Origin: VMDJ01 sp038146785
GTDB lineage: Bacteria > Pseudomonadota > Gammaproteobacteria > Chromatiales > Chromatiaceae
Assembly: GCA_038146785.1 (NCBI GenBank)
Contig: JAYQSI010000016.1
Location: 62,001-126,000 of the forward strand
Reading direction: 5' to 3'
Length of the DNA stretch: 64,000 bases
The notes beneath the pieces are model-generated. The model had not been told where the DNA came from. It did no database searches and saw nothing but the letters and a program-made list of their open reading frames with translations. The translations under genes and the position numbers were made by a program. Shown here in pieces: positions 53,202 to 62,185 of the stretch. The stretch's first letter is position 1, and each line of letters begins with the position of its first letter.

Positions 53202-54630
53202 TGACACCACCCTGACGCTAATTCACTGGCGATGCGTCCGATATCACCCGCACCCATCGTGACAACGATGTCATTTGCTTCAACCACATCAAGCAGCGCA
53301 TTCGGCAGCTCATCAATGTTTTCAACAAACACTGGATCAACCTTTGCGCGTGCACGAATAGCTCGCGTCAATGCGCGACCATCAGCACCATTGATAGGCG
53401 CTTCGCCTGCTGCATACACTTCTGACAAGACCAGCACATCAACTTCTGATAGCACTGACACAAAATCATCGAAGGCATCATGCGTACGGCTATAACGATG
53501 CGGCTGGAAAGCCAAAACCAATCGACGCTCAGGCCAACCGGCACGCACTGCCGCAATGGTTGCTGCAATTTCGCTTGGGTGATGACCGTAATCATCAACC
53601 AGCATCACCTCGCCTTTATCTGTCTTACATTGGCCCTGAACCTGGAAGCGACGACCAATGCCGGCAAATTTGTTTAGTGCTGCTTGAATCTTATTAACGC
53701 TAACGCCTAACTCAAGTGCCACGCTTATTGCAGCCAGTGCATTGCGCACGTTATGCAAGCCAGGCATCGCAAGATCAACCGCGAAGGCTTTTTGCCCATC
53801 AATCACAACATCAAACGATGTCACTGTGGCCACTTGCTTTACATTACTTGCGCGAACATCAGCATCGTCACTCAATCCATAGGTGCGTATGCGGCGAGTG
53901 ACCTCGGGTAATAGATCACGCACGTTATCATCATCAATACACAACACAGCCAAACCATAGAATGGAATGTGATGTAAGAATTCTAAGAAGGCTGCGCGTA
54001 ATCGTTCAAACTCACCACCATAAGTGGTCATGTGATCTTCATCGATATTGGTAACGATAGAGATCATGGGCTGCAGATAAAGGAATGAGGCATCACTCTC
54101 ATCCGCTTCAGCAACCAAGCACCTCACCTTCACCTAAGGTGCGCGTAGTTGCCCGCTGAATTTAGTTTGCCGCCAATCACATACGTAGGATCTAAATCGC
54201 CTTCAATTAGCAAGCTAGCCACTAAACTCGTCGTGGTTGTTTTACCGTGTGTGCCAGCAACAGCCACGCCATAACGGAAGCGCATAATCTCCGCGAGCAT
54301 TTCAGCACGCGGCACAACGGGAATACGTTGCTCACGCGCCGCCATAACCTCTGGGTTATCAGCTTTAACCGCACTAGAGATAACTACGGCATCAACACCT
54401 GATACATTCTCAGTCGCATGACCAATATAAATAGTCGCGCCCTGCTCTGCTAAACGATCCGTTGCAGGGTTAGCTTTAATATCCGAACCTGAGATTTGAT
54501 AACCCAAGTTCAACATCACTTGCGCAATGCCGTTCATACCGGCACCACCGATACCAACAAAATGCAGCTTACGCATACGACCCATGGTCTCAGCAGCGTA
54601 ACGAGGTAGATTGAGATTCAGCTCAGTCAT
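53198..54630 (-). CDS. murC: UDP-N-acetylmuramate-L-alanine ligase, with two +1 shifts
   Basis: Adds L-Ala to UDP-MurNAc. The N-terminal part (LHFVGIGGAGMNGIAQVML, the ATP loop AVAGTHGKTTTTSLVASLL) is in one frame and stops after 166 aa at HLR. The rest (LVAEADESDASFLYLQP, NIDEDHMTTYGG, LVDDYGHHPSEI, FQPHRYSRT) is two frames away. Two +1 steps at CTT codons rebuild AHLGEGEVLVAEADES, matching E. coli HARLGHGRYLIAEADES residue for residue, and give 476 aa. Between the two sites only the frame GEGEVL is open. It overlaps murG and murB. Confidence 0.93.
54113..54119 (-). other. Second +1 frameshift site in murC: CTT-GGT-T
   Basis: After the first shift the frame reads GAG GTG CTT GGT TGC TGA; the conserved continuation is CTT, skip G, GTT GCT GAA (L-V-A-E). 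TTG is the +1-frame Leu codon. Confidence 0.75.
54132..54138 (-). other. First +1 frameshift site in murC: CTT-AGG-T
   Basis: Zero frame GCG CAC CTT AGG TGA stops immediately; the conserved continuation is CTT, skip A, GGT GAA GGT (L-G-E-G). TTA is the +1-frame Leu codon. The core CTT-AGG equals the yeast Ty1 slippery pair. Confidence 0.8.
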
Positions 54631-55691
54631 GCCGCCACCTCAAGCACCTGCTCTGCAACACATGCCGTTGCATTTGGCTTCGCGTGCGCCAAGGCTTTTT
54701 TACCCATCAAGGTCAAAGCCTCACGATCTGACAATAAGCCGCGCAATAATTTAGCCAAGTCATCCACATCCAATGACGCTTGCTTAATCAATCGCGCTGC
54801 ACCCGCTTCAACAAGGTAGCGAGCATTTTGGGTTTGATGATCATCCACTGCATGAGGGAATGGAATGAAGATAGCTGGAATACCTGCTGCAGCGACTTCT
54901 GAAACTGTTAATGCGCCTGCACGGCAAATCACTAAGTCAGCTTCTTGATAAGCCGCAGCCATATCATCAATAAACTCAACAACCTCTGCAGAGACACCTA
55001 ATTGTTCATAGCGAGCTTGCACTTCATGCAAGTCATTACGACCCACTTGATGCAGTACTTTTGGCTGCTCCATCGGCGTTAATAACGATAAGGCTTCTGG
55101 CAAATGATCATTAAGAGCGCGTGCACCCAAAGAGCCACCCACAATTAATATCTGCAGCTTTTCATCTGCTGGTTTTTCTGCACGCTCAATCGACAGGATG
55201 GATTCACGTACTGGATTACCACAGGTCACTACTGTGTCTTGCGGCAAGCTATTAGGAAATGCCTGCAAAATACGATCAGCTAACTTGCTTAACCAACGAT
55301 TGGTTAAACCCGGCACAGTATTTTGCTCGTGAATCACTAAAGGAATACGCAATAAAGCAGCCGCTAATCCACCAGGACCAGAAGCAAAGCCACCCATACC
55401 AAGTACCACATTAGGCTTGTTTGCTCGCAGCACAGCTAACGCTTGATAAATAGCTCGCGTCATACGATAAGGCGCTGAGAACAAACTTGTGATCTTTTGC
55501 CCGCGTAATCGAAAACTATCAATCACTTCTAAGGCATAACCATGCTTTGGCACTTCACGTGATTCAAAGCTATTGGGTGTACCCAACCAAGTCACACTAC
55601 AACCTTTGGCTCGCAGAAAATCTGCAACCGCAATTGCTGGGAACACATGGCCACCCGTGCCGCCCGCCATAATCATTACGCGCGTTGCCAT
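54627..55691 (-). CDS. murG: MurG, UDP-GlcNAc transferase (lipid II synthesis)
   Basis: Membrane-associated GT28 glycosyltransferase that converts lipid I to lipid II. The 354-aa protein has the G-loops MAGGTGGHVFPAIAVADFL and GMGGFASGPGGLAA, HEQNTVPGLTNR, GGSLGARALN, and the UDP-GlcNAc site CRAGALTVSEVAAAGIP. It overlaps ftsW by 16 nt and murC by 4 nt. Confidence 0.97.
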   Translation of the reverse strand: MATRVMIMAGGTGGHVFPAIAVADFLRAKGCSVTWLGTPNSFESREVPKHGYALEVIDSFRLRGQKITSLFSAPYRMTRAIYQALAVLRANKPNVVLGMGGFASGPGGLAAALLRIPLVIHEQNTVPGLTNRWLSKLADRILQAFPNSLPQDTVVTCGNPVRESILSIERAEKPADEKLQILIVGGSLGARALNDHLPEALSLLTPMEQPKVLHQVGRNDLHEVQARYEQLGVSAEVVEFIDDMAAAYQEADLVICRAGALTVSEVAAAGIPAIFIPFPHAVDDHQTQNARYLVEAGAARLIKQASLDVDDLAKLLRGLLSDREALTLMGKKALAHAKPNATACVAEQVLEVAA

Positions 55692-56855
55692 GCAGCCCCC
55701 TTAGGTCGACTACCTGGATCTAATTGATTATCGCGATAGATACGCGACAACATACCAATCGCCACACAACACACAATTAACGAGTTACTGCCATAAGAGA
55801 TAAACGGCAAGGTGAAGCCTTTTGTTGGCATCAAACCCATATTCACGCCAATATTGATAAAGGCCTGTAGGCCCAGCCAAATACCTAAGCCATAGGCAAC
55901 ATAGGCCTCAAAACGCTTACCTAAGTTTTTCCGCAGTCGCACCCATTGATAGCGCGCGCCATACCAAGACACCAAACAAAGCTACGATGGTTAAAGTGCC
56001 AACAAGACCTAGCTCTTCACCAATCACAGCCATCACGAAATCGGTATGCGCCTCAGGTAAATGGAATTGCTTTTGAATGCCATTACCCAAGCCAACGCCA
56101 GTCCATTCACCACGACCAAATGCAATCAACGCTTGTGTTAACTGCCAACCACTATCTTGAGCATGATCCCAAGGGTTTAAGAACGCTTTAACTCGCTCAA
56201 GACGCCAAGGTGATGTCCACAAGATAATTGATACTGCTGCTGCCGCTAAAGCTAATAGCGCACCAAACTGCCACAAAGGCGCACCCGCCAAGAAAAGCAA
56301 GCCAAGCGCAATCGCAAGCAACAACACTGTGGTGCCTAAATCAGGCTGTAGCATCAAGAAAATACAAGCCACCACCAAAACAATAAATGGCTTGGCAACA
56401 CCCCAAACCGTGTGAGCCACTTCCAACTGGCGACGCACAAGATAGCCAGCCAAAAAGAGCACAACAAACAACTTCATAAATTCAGATGTCTGCAAACTAA
56501 TCGGGCCAAGAACAACCCAACGTGTTGCACCATTCTTTGAAATACCCAAGCCAGGGATAAACACAATCGCAAGTAACAACAAGCCAACGACATAGAGGTG
56601 TGTGCTGTAACGCTTCCACCACTCAACTGGGGTGAAGTAAACAAAGACTGCACCCATGACCCCCATCAATACAGCAATCAGGTGTCGATCCACGAAACGG
56701 AATTCATCACCACGCAATGCGCCACGCGGCATTGATGCTGAGGCAACCATTACGATTCCGAAGCCCACAAGGGCAATCGCAGCAAGCAACAACCAAAAGT
56801 CAAAACGACTCTCAATTGGCTTATAACTTGCTTTTAGCTGCGACGGCTTCTTCAT
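55676..56855 (-). CDS. ftsW: FtsW, septal peptidoglycan polymerase of the SEDS family, with a +1 shift
   Basis: Multi-pass SEDS glycosyltransferase working with FtsI. The first frame (312 aa) holds most membrane segments, with FLNPWDHAQDSGWQLTQALI and LPEAHTDFVMAVIGEELGL, and ends EKLR at a TAA. The continuation KRFEAYVAYGLGIWLGLQAF, MGLMPTKGFTLPFISYGSNS is in the +1 frame. Skipping one base after CTT at codon 311 gives AEKLGKRFEAYVAYG and 392 aa, a normal length. Without the shift the last two or three membrane segments are lost. Confidence 0.94.
55919..55925 (-). other. +1 frameshift site in ftsW: CTT-AGG-T
   Basis: Zero frame GAA AAA CTT AGG TAA; the conserved continuation is CTT, skip A, GGT AAG CGT TTT (L-G-K-R-F). 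TTA is the +1-frame Leu codon. The heptamer is identical to the first murC site, with a zero-frame stop right after AGG in both. Confidence 0.82.
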
Positions 56856-58222
56856 GACAGCAACCGCCTTACCGCAGCAACAAACATCTCACCGCGTTGA
56901 GCAAAGTTTTTATATTGATCAAGGCTTGCGCAAGCAGGTGACAGCAAAACATGATCGCCCGACTTAGCTAATTGATGTGCCAACTCAACCGCTTGCTGCA
57001 TGTTCTCAGCATCACGCACTTCACATGACGAAGGGATAACCGCAGCCATTTGCTTTGCATCACGCCCCATCAAAACAACTGCACGCGTTGTTTTCTCAAG
57101 AATCGGTGTCAACTCAGTTAGATCAGCACCTTTACAATCACCACCAAGCAAAACAACCGCATTCGCCTGATCGTTATATAAACCTAATAAAGCTGCAGCG
57201 GTGGCGCCCACATTCGTCGCCTTACTATCGTTATACCAACGCACGCCATCTTTCTCTGCAACATACTGGGTACGATGCGGCAAACCCGGGAACTCGCGCA
57301 AAACGTCAGCCATCACAGCAGGTGGAAAACCCATGCTGCAACCAATCGCCAGTGCCGCTAATGCATTAGCTTGATTATGTTTTCCAGGAATGCGCAGCTG
57401 ACTTACCGGCATGAATGGCAACTCACCACGGCAGAAGTAAGCCTCACCCTCATGCTCGCTAATGCCAAAACTTTTATCGCTTGTTGGCTTTCCACTACTG
57501 AAGGTCCAGCCTTCATCGTCAGCCAACATCGCCATCACGCGCGGATCATCGGCATTACGAATACCCACCATGGCATGGCTATAAATGGTTGCTTTAGCGT
57601 CTGCGTAATCTTCAATCGAATCATAACGATCCATATGATCCGCTTGGATATTCAGTACACAGCTCACTGCTGGCGCTAAGCTATGAGTGCTTTCCAATTG
57701 GAAGCTCGAAAGCTCCAATACATATAGATCCACATCTGGCTGAACAAGATCCAAGGCCGGGATTCCAAGATTGCCTCCAACAGCAACATGACGACCGGCC
57801 GCTTTTGCCATCTCACCTACTAAAGTGGTGACTGTGCTCTTGCCGTTTGAACCTGTAATCGCTACAACTGGCGCATTAACCGCTCGAGCAAATAACTCGA
57901 TATCACCCATCACTTCAGCACCGGATGCAATCGCTGCTTGAATCTCGGGTGTTGATAACGCAATACCAGGGCTCACCACTAAGCGATCACCCATCTTGAA
58001 TAGCTCAACATCAAAGGCACCCAGGAACACAGGCACATCTGGCATTTCAGACTGCAACTCTTGAATACCCGGTGGTTGCTCACGCGAATCAATTACCGCA
58101 AAAGGTCTGCCACGTTTATGCAAGTGACGCGCAACCGATAAACCTGTGACACCCAAACCCACAACCAATGTCTTTGGCATGTTTGGCGCTTGTTCAAATT
58201 GGTCGATCAAGGCGTTCATCAT
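56852..58222 (-). CDS. murD: UDP-N-acetylmuramoyl-L-alanine-D-glutamate ligase
   Basis: Adds D-Glu to the stem peptide. The 456-aa protein has an N-terminal LVVGLGVTGLSVARHLHKRG domain, the ATP loop ITGSNGKSTVTTLVGEMA, ELSSFQLESTH, LNIQADHMDRYDS and YNDSKATNVGATAAAL. The start is taken as ATG 58222, which overlaps the mraY stop as TAATG; a second ATG follows directly. The frame is open upstream into mraY without family match. Confidence 0.95.
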   Translation of the reverse strand: MMNALIDQFEQAPNMPKTLVVGLGVTGLSVARHLHKRGRPFAVIDSREQPPGIQELQSEMPDVPVFLGAFDVELFKMGDRLVVSPGIALSTPEIQAAIASGAEVMGDIELFARAVNAPVVAITGSNGKSTVTTLVGEMAKAAGRHVAVGGNLGIPALDLVQPDVDLYVLELSSFQLESTHSLAPAVSCVLNIQADHMDRYDSIEDYADAKATIYSHAMVGIRNADDPRVMAMLADDEGWTFSSGKPTSDKSFGISEHEGEAYFCRGELPFMPVSQLRIPGKHNQANALAALAIGCSMGFPPAVMADVLREFPGLPHRTQYVAEKDGVRWYNDSKATNVGATAAALLGLYNDQANAVVLLGGDCKGADLTELTPILEKTTRAVVLMGRDAKQMAAVIPSSCEVRDAENMQQAVELAHQLAKSGDHVLLSPACASLDQYKNFAQRGEMFVAAVRRLLS

Positions 58223-59304
58223 TAGCGCACCTTCAAGCTTGCTAAACCAACAAGCACCAAGATGACGGTGATAATCCAGAAACGCACAATAACGCGAGGC
58301 TCTGGCCAACCTTTCAATTCAAAATGATGATGGATCGGCGCCATTCGAAAAATGCGCTTACCGGTGAGCTTAAATGAGGCCACTTGCATGATGACCGACA
58401 AGGTCTCCATGACAAAGATGCCACCCATGATGAACAGCACAACCTCTTGTCTCACAACGACAGCAACAACACCCAACGCAGCACCAAGCGCCAATGAGCC
58501 GACATCACCCATAAACACCATTGCGGGATACGCGTTAAACCACAGGAAGCCCAAGCCAGCGCCAACTAAAGCACCACAGAAAATAGCGACTTCACCAACA
58601 CCTTGAAGATTAGGGATGAACAAATAGTTAGCAATCTGCGCGTGACCAGATGCATAAGCAAAGATACCTAAGGCACCCGCGACAAGCACCGTTGGCAAGA
58701 TCGCTAAACCATCTAAACCATCGGTTAGATTGACAGCATTAGATGAACCCACAATGACAAAATAGGTCAGCACCATAAAGAATGGGCCAAGATCGATCAG
58801 CACATCTTTAAAGAAAGGCAGGATCAGTTGCGTCTCAGCTGGAGCAACAGCCGTTGTATAAAGAACATAAGCCGCAGCACCACCAAACAATGACTGCCAA
58901 AAGTATTTCCAACGCCCTGGTAAGCCACGCGAATCTTTCAGCACGAGCTTACGGTAGTCGTCATACATACCAATTAAGCCGAAACTTAAGGTCGTTAATA
59001 AAACAATCCAGACATAACGATTCGATAGATCAGCCCATAACAAAGTAGAGATCGCTACAGCCACTAAAATAAGCGCACCACCCATTGTTGGGGTACCGGC
59101 TTTTTTAAGATGTGACTGAGGACCATCATCACGCACCGTTTGGCCGACTTTGTATGCCGTCAAACGACGAATCATTGCAGGCCCAACCAAGAATGAAATC
59201 ATCAACGCTGTAAGCACTGCCAAAATGGCACGCAATGTGATGTAGCGGAGAACTCCAAATCCGGAATTAAACTGCGCGAGATAATCAGCAAGCATCATCA
59301 ACAT
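58222..59304 (-). CDS. mraY: MraY, phospho-MurNAc-pentapeptide transferase
   Basis: Integral membrane enzyme that makes lipid I. The 360-aa length is the same as E. coli MraY. Conserved features are GTPTMGGALIL, DDYRKLVLKDSRGLPGRWKY, NAVNLTDGLDGLA with the catalytic Asp residues, FLWFNAYPAMVFMGDVGSLA, and the C-terminal APIHHHFELKGWPE histidine segment. About ten membrane segments are visible. It overlaps murF by 7 nt. Confidence 0.97.
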   Translation of the reverse strand: MLMMLADYLAQFNSGFGVLRYITLRAILAVLTALMISFLVGPAMIRRLTAYKVGQTVRDDGPQSHLKKAGTPTMGGALILVAVAISTLLWADLSNRYVWIVLLTTLSFGLIGMYDDYRKLVLKDSRGLPGRWKYFWQSLFGGAAAYVLYTTAVAPAETQLILPFFKDVLIDLGPFFMVLTYFVIVGSSNAVNLTDGLDGLAILPTVLVAGALGIFAYASGHAQIANYLFIPNLQGVGEVAIFCGALVGAGLGFLWFNAYPAMVFMGDVGSLALGAALGVVAVVVRQEVVLFIMGGIFVMETLSVIMQVASFKLTGKRIFRMAPIHHHFELKGWPEPRVIVRFWIITVILVLVGLASLKVR

Positions 59305-60662
59305 GGCGATGCCTCCTGCTGTAACGCAGACACCACATGCTCCATATGACTTGAGCGAGAACCTTTCACCAAGATCACATCATCTTTTGTCACATAAGAT
59401 TGCATAGCAGCAATCAAGTCAGCTTGTTGTTGGTAATGATGCTTTTCGCCAGTAAACGCATCATGCGCATACTGAATGTACTGACCACAGCTAAACAAGA
59501 CATCGATACCTGCCTCTGCCGCCGCCTGACCTAGCTCCGCATGCAACTGATCGCGATCATCACCTAGCTCTACCAGATCACCCAAAACTAAAATGCGACG
59601 ACCTGGCGCGCTTGATAATAATTTTATTGCCGCAATAACCGATTCAGGGTTTGCGTTATAGCTGTCATCAATCAACCGAGACTGGCTTACGCCTTTTAAG
59701 CTATGCAATCGACCCGGTACAGAATTCAAACTCGCCAAACCTGCTTGAATTTTTTCAACTGGCACATCGAGTGACAACGCCACTGAGATAGCACCCAGCG
59801 CATTCATACGATTATGCTTACCCAGCAGCTTTAACGAGACCGAAAAGCTTTTCGCTTCTGTTTCAACATCAAAGCTTGCAACACAACCTTCTTCAAGCCA
59901 TTCAATCGTGTAGCTATTATCTTGAGAACGCACATGTGCCTTAGCAGATAAACCAAAGCCAATGCACTTCACATCACTGGCTTTTGCAATCCACTGATCG
60001 GCAAATCGATCATCAGCGTTATAAACGAAGACACCACTATCCTTTAGGCCATGCAAAATTTCAGACTTAGCCTTCGCCACGCCCGCCACATCACCGAAGC
60101 CTTCAAGATGCGCACGACCAGCATTATTTAGGAGCGCTACATCCGGACGGCAAATACGCGACAGGTAATCAATCTCGCCATGATGATTGGCGCCCATCTC
60201 AATCACCGCATATGACTCATCTTGTAAACGCATAAGCGTTAGCGGCATACCAATGTCGTTATTCAGATTGCCTTTTGTTGCCAAGGTAGGTGCAACCTGC
60301 GCCAAGATCGCCGCAATCATCTCTTTAACGGTCGTCTTACCATTACTACCGGTTAATCCAACAACCTTTGCAGAACTTTTATCTCGCCAAGCTGCCGCTA
60401 AAGCGCCCAGCGCAAGGCGAGTATCTTCAACCTTAATCGAAGCACATGCCGCGTCATCACGTGAAACAACAACACCCACAGCTTTATCGCAGGCTTGATC
60501 TACATGGTCGTGCGCATCAAAACGCTCACCTTTCAATGCGACAAACAAATCACCCTTCGACAGTGTTCTTGTATCTGTGCTGACAGCTGAGAACTCAGCA
60601 TCACCACCCACTAAAACGCCATTCATTGCGACCGCTGCTTCTGACAATGCAAAACGAATCAC
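59298..60662 (-). CDS. murF: MurF, UDP-MurNAc-tripeptide-D-alanyl-D-alanine ligase
   Basis: Adds D-Ala-D-Ala to the stem peptide. The 454-aa Mur ligase has an N-terminal substrate domain with STDTRTLSKGDLFVALKGE, the ATP loop LTGSNGKTTVKEMIAAIL, NLNNDIGMPLTL, EMGANHHGEI and DDSYNANPESVIAAI. It overlaps murE by 4 nt. Confidence 0.96.
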   Translation of the reverse strand: MIRFALSEAAVAMNGVLVGGDAEFSAVSTDTRTLSKGDLFVALKGERFDAHDHVDQACDKAVGVVVSRDDAACASIKVEDTRLALGALAAAWRDKSSAKVVGLTGSNGKTTVKEMIAAILAQVAPTLATKGNLNNDIGMPLTLMRLQDESYAVIEMGANHHGEIDYLSRICRPDVALLNNAGRAHLEGFGDVAGVAKAKSEILHGLKDSGVFVYNADDRFADQWIAKASDVKCIGFGLSAKAHVRSQDNSYTIEWLEEGCVASFDVETEAKSFSVSLKLLGKHNRMNALGAISVALSLDVPVEKIQAGLASLNSVPGRLHSLKGVSQSRLIDDSYNANPESVIAAIKLLSSAPGRRILVLGDLVELGDDRDQLHAELGQAAAEAGIDVLFSCGQYIQYAHDAFTGEKHHYQQQADLIAAMQSYVTKDDVILVKGSRSSHMEHVVSALQQEASPC

Positions 60663-62185
60663 GCCGCCACCTCAGTGAGCACGCGCTCTGCTACCGCTTG
60701 ATCAGAGAAAGCAATTTTTTGCCCTTTTATTTCTTGATAAGCCTCGTGGCCTTTACCCGCAATCAAGACCACATCATCAATTGATGCTGCAGCAATCGCT
60801 TTAGCAATTGCCTTCTCGCGATCACGCTCAACATGCACCGATTCTGTCAGCTGCATGCCTTGTTTAATTTGATTGATAATCTCATCGCCCGATTCGTCTC
60901 GAGGATTGTCATCTGTCAGCCAGATCACATCCGCGTGCTTTTGCACTGCTGCACCCATCAAAGGGCGCTTCATAGCATCGCGATTACCACCGCAGCCAAA
61001 CACGCAAACCAATTGACCATCACATTGCTGACGCAACACGGATAACACTTGATCAAGCGCATCAGGAGTATGCGCAAAGTCGACAATCACCAATGGCGCT
61101 TTGTCACTGCGAATCACCTGCATGCGACCAGGGACTGATTTAACCGCCTGAAGCACCTCGATTGCCGTCTCTAATGGCATCTCCCATGAAAGAAGAACAC
61201 CTAAAGATAACAATAAGTTTTCAGCGTTAAACTCACCCATCAACTCACTGCTAATGGATCCTGCGCCCCAGCTAGAATCAAATGTAATCTTCAAACCAGT
61301 CGACGAACTTTTTACAGCGCTTGCCGCGATGAAACGATCAGCAACCTCTGATTTTTGATTCTTCAAACTGACTGCAACAAAAGATTGATCGCGACCATAT
61401 TGCGCAACCATAGATGCGCCATGCGCATCATCCACATTCACCACGGCATGCATCACACCTGCACGTCGGAATAGACGTGTTTTTGCCGCAGCATAGGCTT
61501 CCATTGTTTTGTGGTAATCCAAATGATCTTGCGACAAATTGGTAAAGACAACCGTATGGAAAGTAACGCCCGCAACTCTCGATTGATCTAAGGCATGCGA
61601 TGACACTTCCATCGCTATCGCTTTTGCGCCCTGACTTAATTGACGCGCAATCTCAGCCTGCAAAGCAACTGGATTCAAGGTGGTGTGCGAACTAGGTGAG
61701 AGGTCGCCAAACAACCCATTTCCAAGTGTGCCAAGCACACCTGCTGATATCTTTTGTGACAAGGCGGCCGCAACATAATGGGCAACACTACTTTTACCGT
61801 TTGTGCCGGTAATGCCAACAACACGTAATGACTGCGATGGATAGCCAAAGAAACGAGAAGCTAACTGACCAACCTTTCGGCCCAAATCTTCAACCAAGAT
61901 AATAGGCAACCCATATCGACCTGCTGCATCCGCTATAGATACGCGATCCCAACGACCACCGGCCTCAGCAACGATCGCAACTGCTCCGGCTTCAATCACT
62001 TCTTTTAAATAATCAAGGCCGTGATGTGTCGCACCAAGCACCGCACAAAACAGTGACCCTTGCTGAATGTCGCGACTATCCATAGAGATAGCATTGATGA
62101 GTAAACGTGATGCCGATCCACTATCCGCAACACCTTTTAGCAACTCGCCAAGCAACATTGACTTTTGATCAGGGCGACACGCCAT
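60659..62185 (-). CDS. murE: MurE, UDP-MurNAc-tripeptide synthetase
   Basis: Adds the diamino acid at position 3 of the stem. The 508-aa Mur ligase has SMDSRDIQQGSLFCAVLG, the ATP loop GITGTNGKSSVAHYVAAAL and HTTLNPVALQAEIA. WLTDDNPRDESGDEI is the DNPR/K-type motif, with Arg that binds meso-diaminopimelate, so the enzyme should use mDAP. The ATG at 62185 overlaps the ftsI stop as TAATG. Confidence 0.95.
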   Translation of the reverse strand: MACRPDQKSMLLGELLKGVADSGSASRLLINAISMDSRDIQQGSLFCAVLGATHHGLDYLKEVIEAGAVAIVAEAGGRWDRVSIADAAGRYGLPIILVEDLGRKVGQLASRFFGYPSQSLRVVGITGTNGKSSVAHYVAAALSQKISAGVLGTLGNGLFGDLSPSSHTTLNPVALQAEIARQLSQGAKAIAMEVSSHALDQSRVAGVTFHTVVFTNLSQDHLDYHKTMEAYAAAKTRLFRRAGVMHAVVNVDDAHGASMVAQYGRDQSFVAVSLKNQKSEVADRFIAASAVKSSSTGLKITFDSSWGAGSISSELMGEFNAENLLLSLGVLLSWEMPLETAIEVLQAVKSVPGRMQVIRSDKAPLVIVDFAHTPDALDQVLSVLRQQCDGQLVCVFGCGGNRDAMKRPLMGAAVQKHADVIWLTDDNPRDESGDEIINQIKQGMQLTESVHVERDREKAIAKAIAAASIDDVVLIAGKGHEAYQEIKGQKIAFSDQAVAERVLTEVAA

